NCBI RefSeq assembly: GCF_000208925.1
Contig: NW_001914860.1
Span: 311,612 to 375,611, forward strand
DNA: 64,000 bases
Origin: Entamoeba histolytica HM-1:IMSS
Taxonomy: Eukaryota; Evosea; Mastigamoebida; Endamoebidae
Direction of reading: 5' to 3'
Part shown: piece after piece, positions 63,978-64,000 of the stretch
Layout: each line of letters opens with the position of its first letter
How positions within the stretch are numbered: position 1 is the stretch's first letter
The notes under the pieces: generated by a model
What the model was told of the DNA's origin: nothing
What the model saw: the letters and a program-made list of their open reading frames with translations, nothing else
Database searches by the model: none
Program-made: the position numbers and the translations under genes

Positions 63978-64000
63978 GAAAAAGAAAATGCTTAAAATTA
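63978..64000 (+). repeat. Right target-site duplication of the minus-strand LINE, running to the window end
   Basis: Matches 59026-59048 with a single T/C difference. The interrupted SINE should continue just past the window. Confidence 0.6.

Noticed and set aside
1..64000. rRNA, tRNA array, CRISPR, LTR element or bacterial operon
   Set aside because: No cloverleaf, conserved rRNA words, spaced direct repeats or long terminal repeats were found. Gene structure is eukaryotic throughout.

Overview
The window is a nuclear chromosome segment from an Entamoeba species, most likely of the E. histolytica / dispar / nuttalli / moshkovskii group. The DNA is very AT-rich. Genes are short, dense and mostly single-exon. 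Nearly all introns I can place are 44-91 bases, begin GTTTGT and end in AG, as in Entamoeba. There are LINEs with a restriction-enzyme-like endonuclease and SINEs with 26-base internal repeats. No prokaryotic operon signals, rRNA, tRNA or CRISPR array were found.

Layout. 1-10 kb: a gene cut by the window edge, elongin C, ZFPL1, an MscS-type channel, RNA polymerase III subunit RPC3, a TLDc protein, release factor eRF1 and a ZIP metal transporter. 10.4-11.1 kb: a complete SINE (called SINE1 here) in a target-site duplication. 11.9-19.8 kb: a WDR37-like protein, a family of unknown function, an MBOAT acyltransferase, a small secreted protein, a tetraspanin and a decayed ABCG-like transporter. 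20.3-20.9 kb: a second SINE type (SINE2) on the minus strand. 21.4-33.7 kb: a five-exon RAD51D-like protein, an acid phosphatase, a DH-PH RhoGEF, an SRP40/Nopp140 protein, a secreted alpha-amylase, a four-exon gene of uncertain family and a TBC Rab-GAP. 34.4-37.3 kb: a duplicated pair of VHS-domain genes. 38.7-53.3 kb: a coiled-coil protein, a BspA-type leucine-rich-repeat protein, a giant helical protein, a zinc-finger protein, a C2 protein, glia maturation factor, an FAD/NAD oxidoreductase, a VPS9 protein and a small membrane protein. 53.4-54.1 kb: a second SINE1. 54.4-58.5 kb: a distant relative of the unknown 14-kb gene, a frameshifted FYVE-like gene and a two-exon unknown gene. 58.75-64 kb: nested retrotransposons.

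Several genes are only visible as complete genes once short introns are removed: elongin C, ZFPL1, WDR37, the small secreted protein, tetraspanin, the RAD51D-like gene, VPS9, the 30-32 kb gene and the second VHS gene. For these I worked out exon boundaries by hand from GTTTGT...AG, reading-frame phase and, where possible, agreement with the family.

Among proteins with a recognisable role, membrane traffic is well represented (VHS pair, TBC Rab-GAP, VPS9, FYVE-like, ZFPL1), together with actin and Rho control (RhoGEF, GMF). I see no sign that neighbours are co-regulated. The most unusual material is in the retrotransposons. Each SINE type shares a structured 3' tail with a different LINE, with stems that change sequence but keep pairing. 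The SINEs also begin with two interleaved inverted repeats in pseudoknot order, exactly at the 5' terminus.
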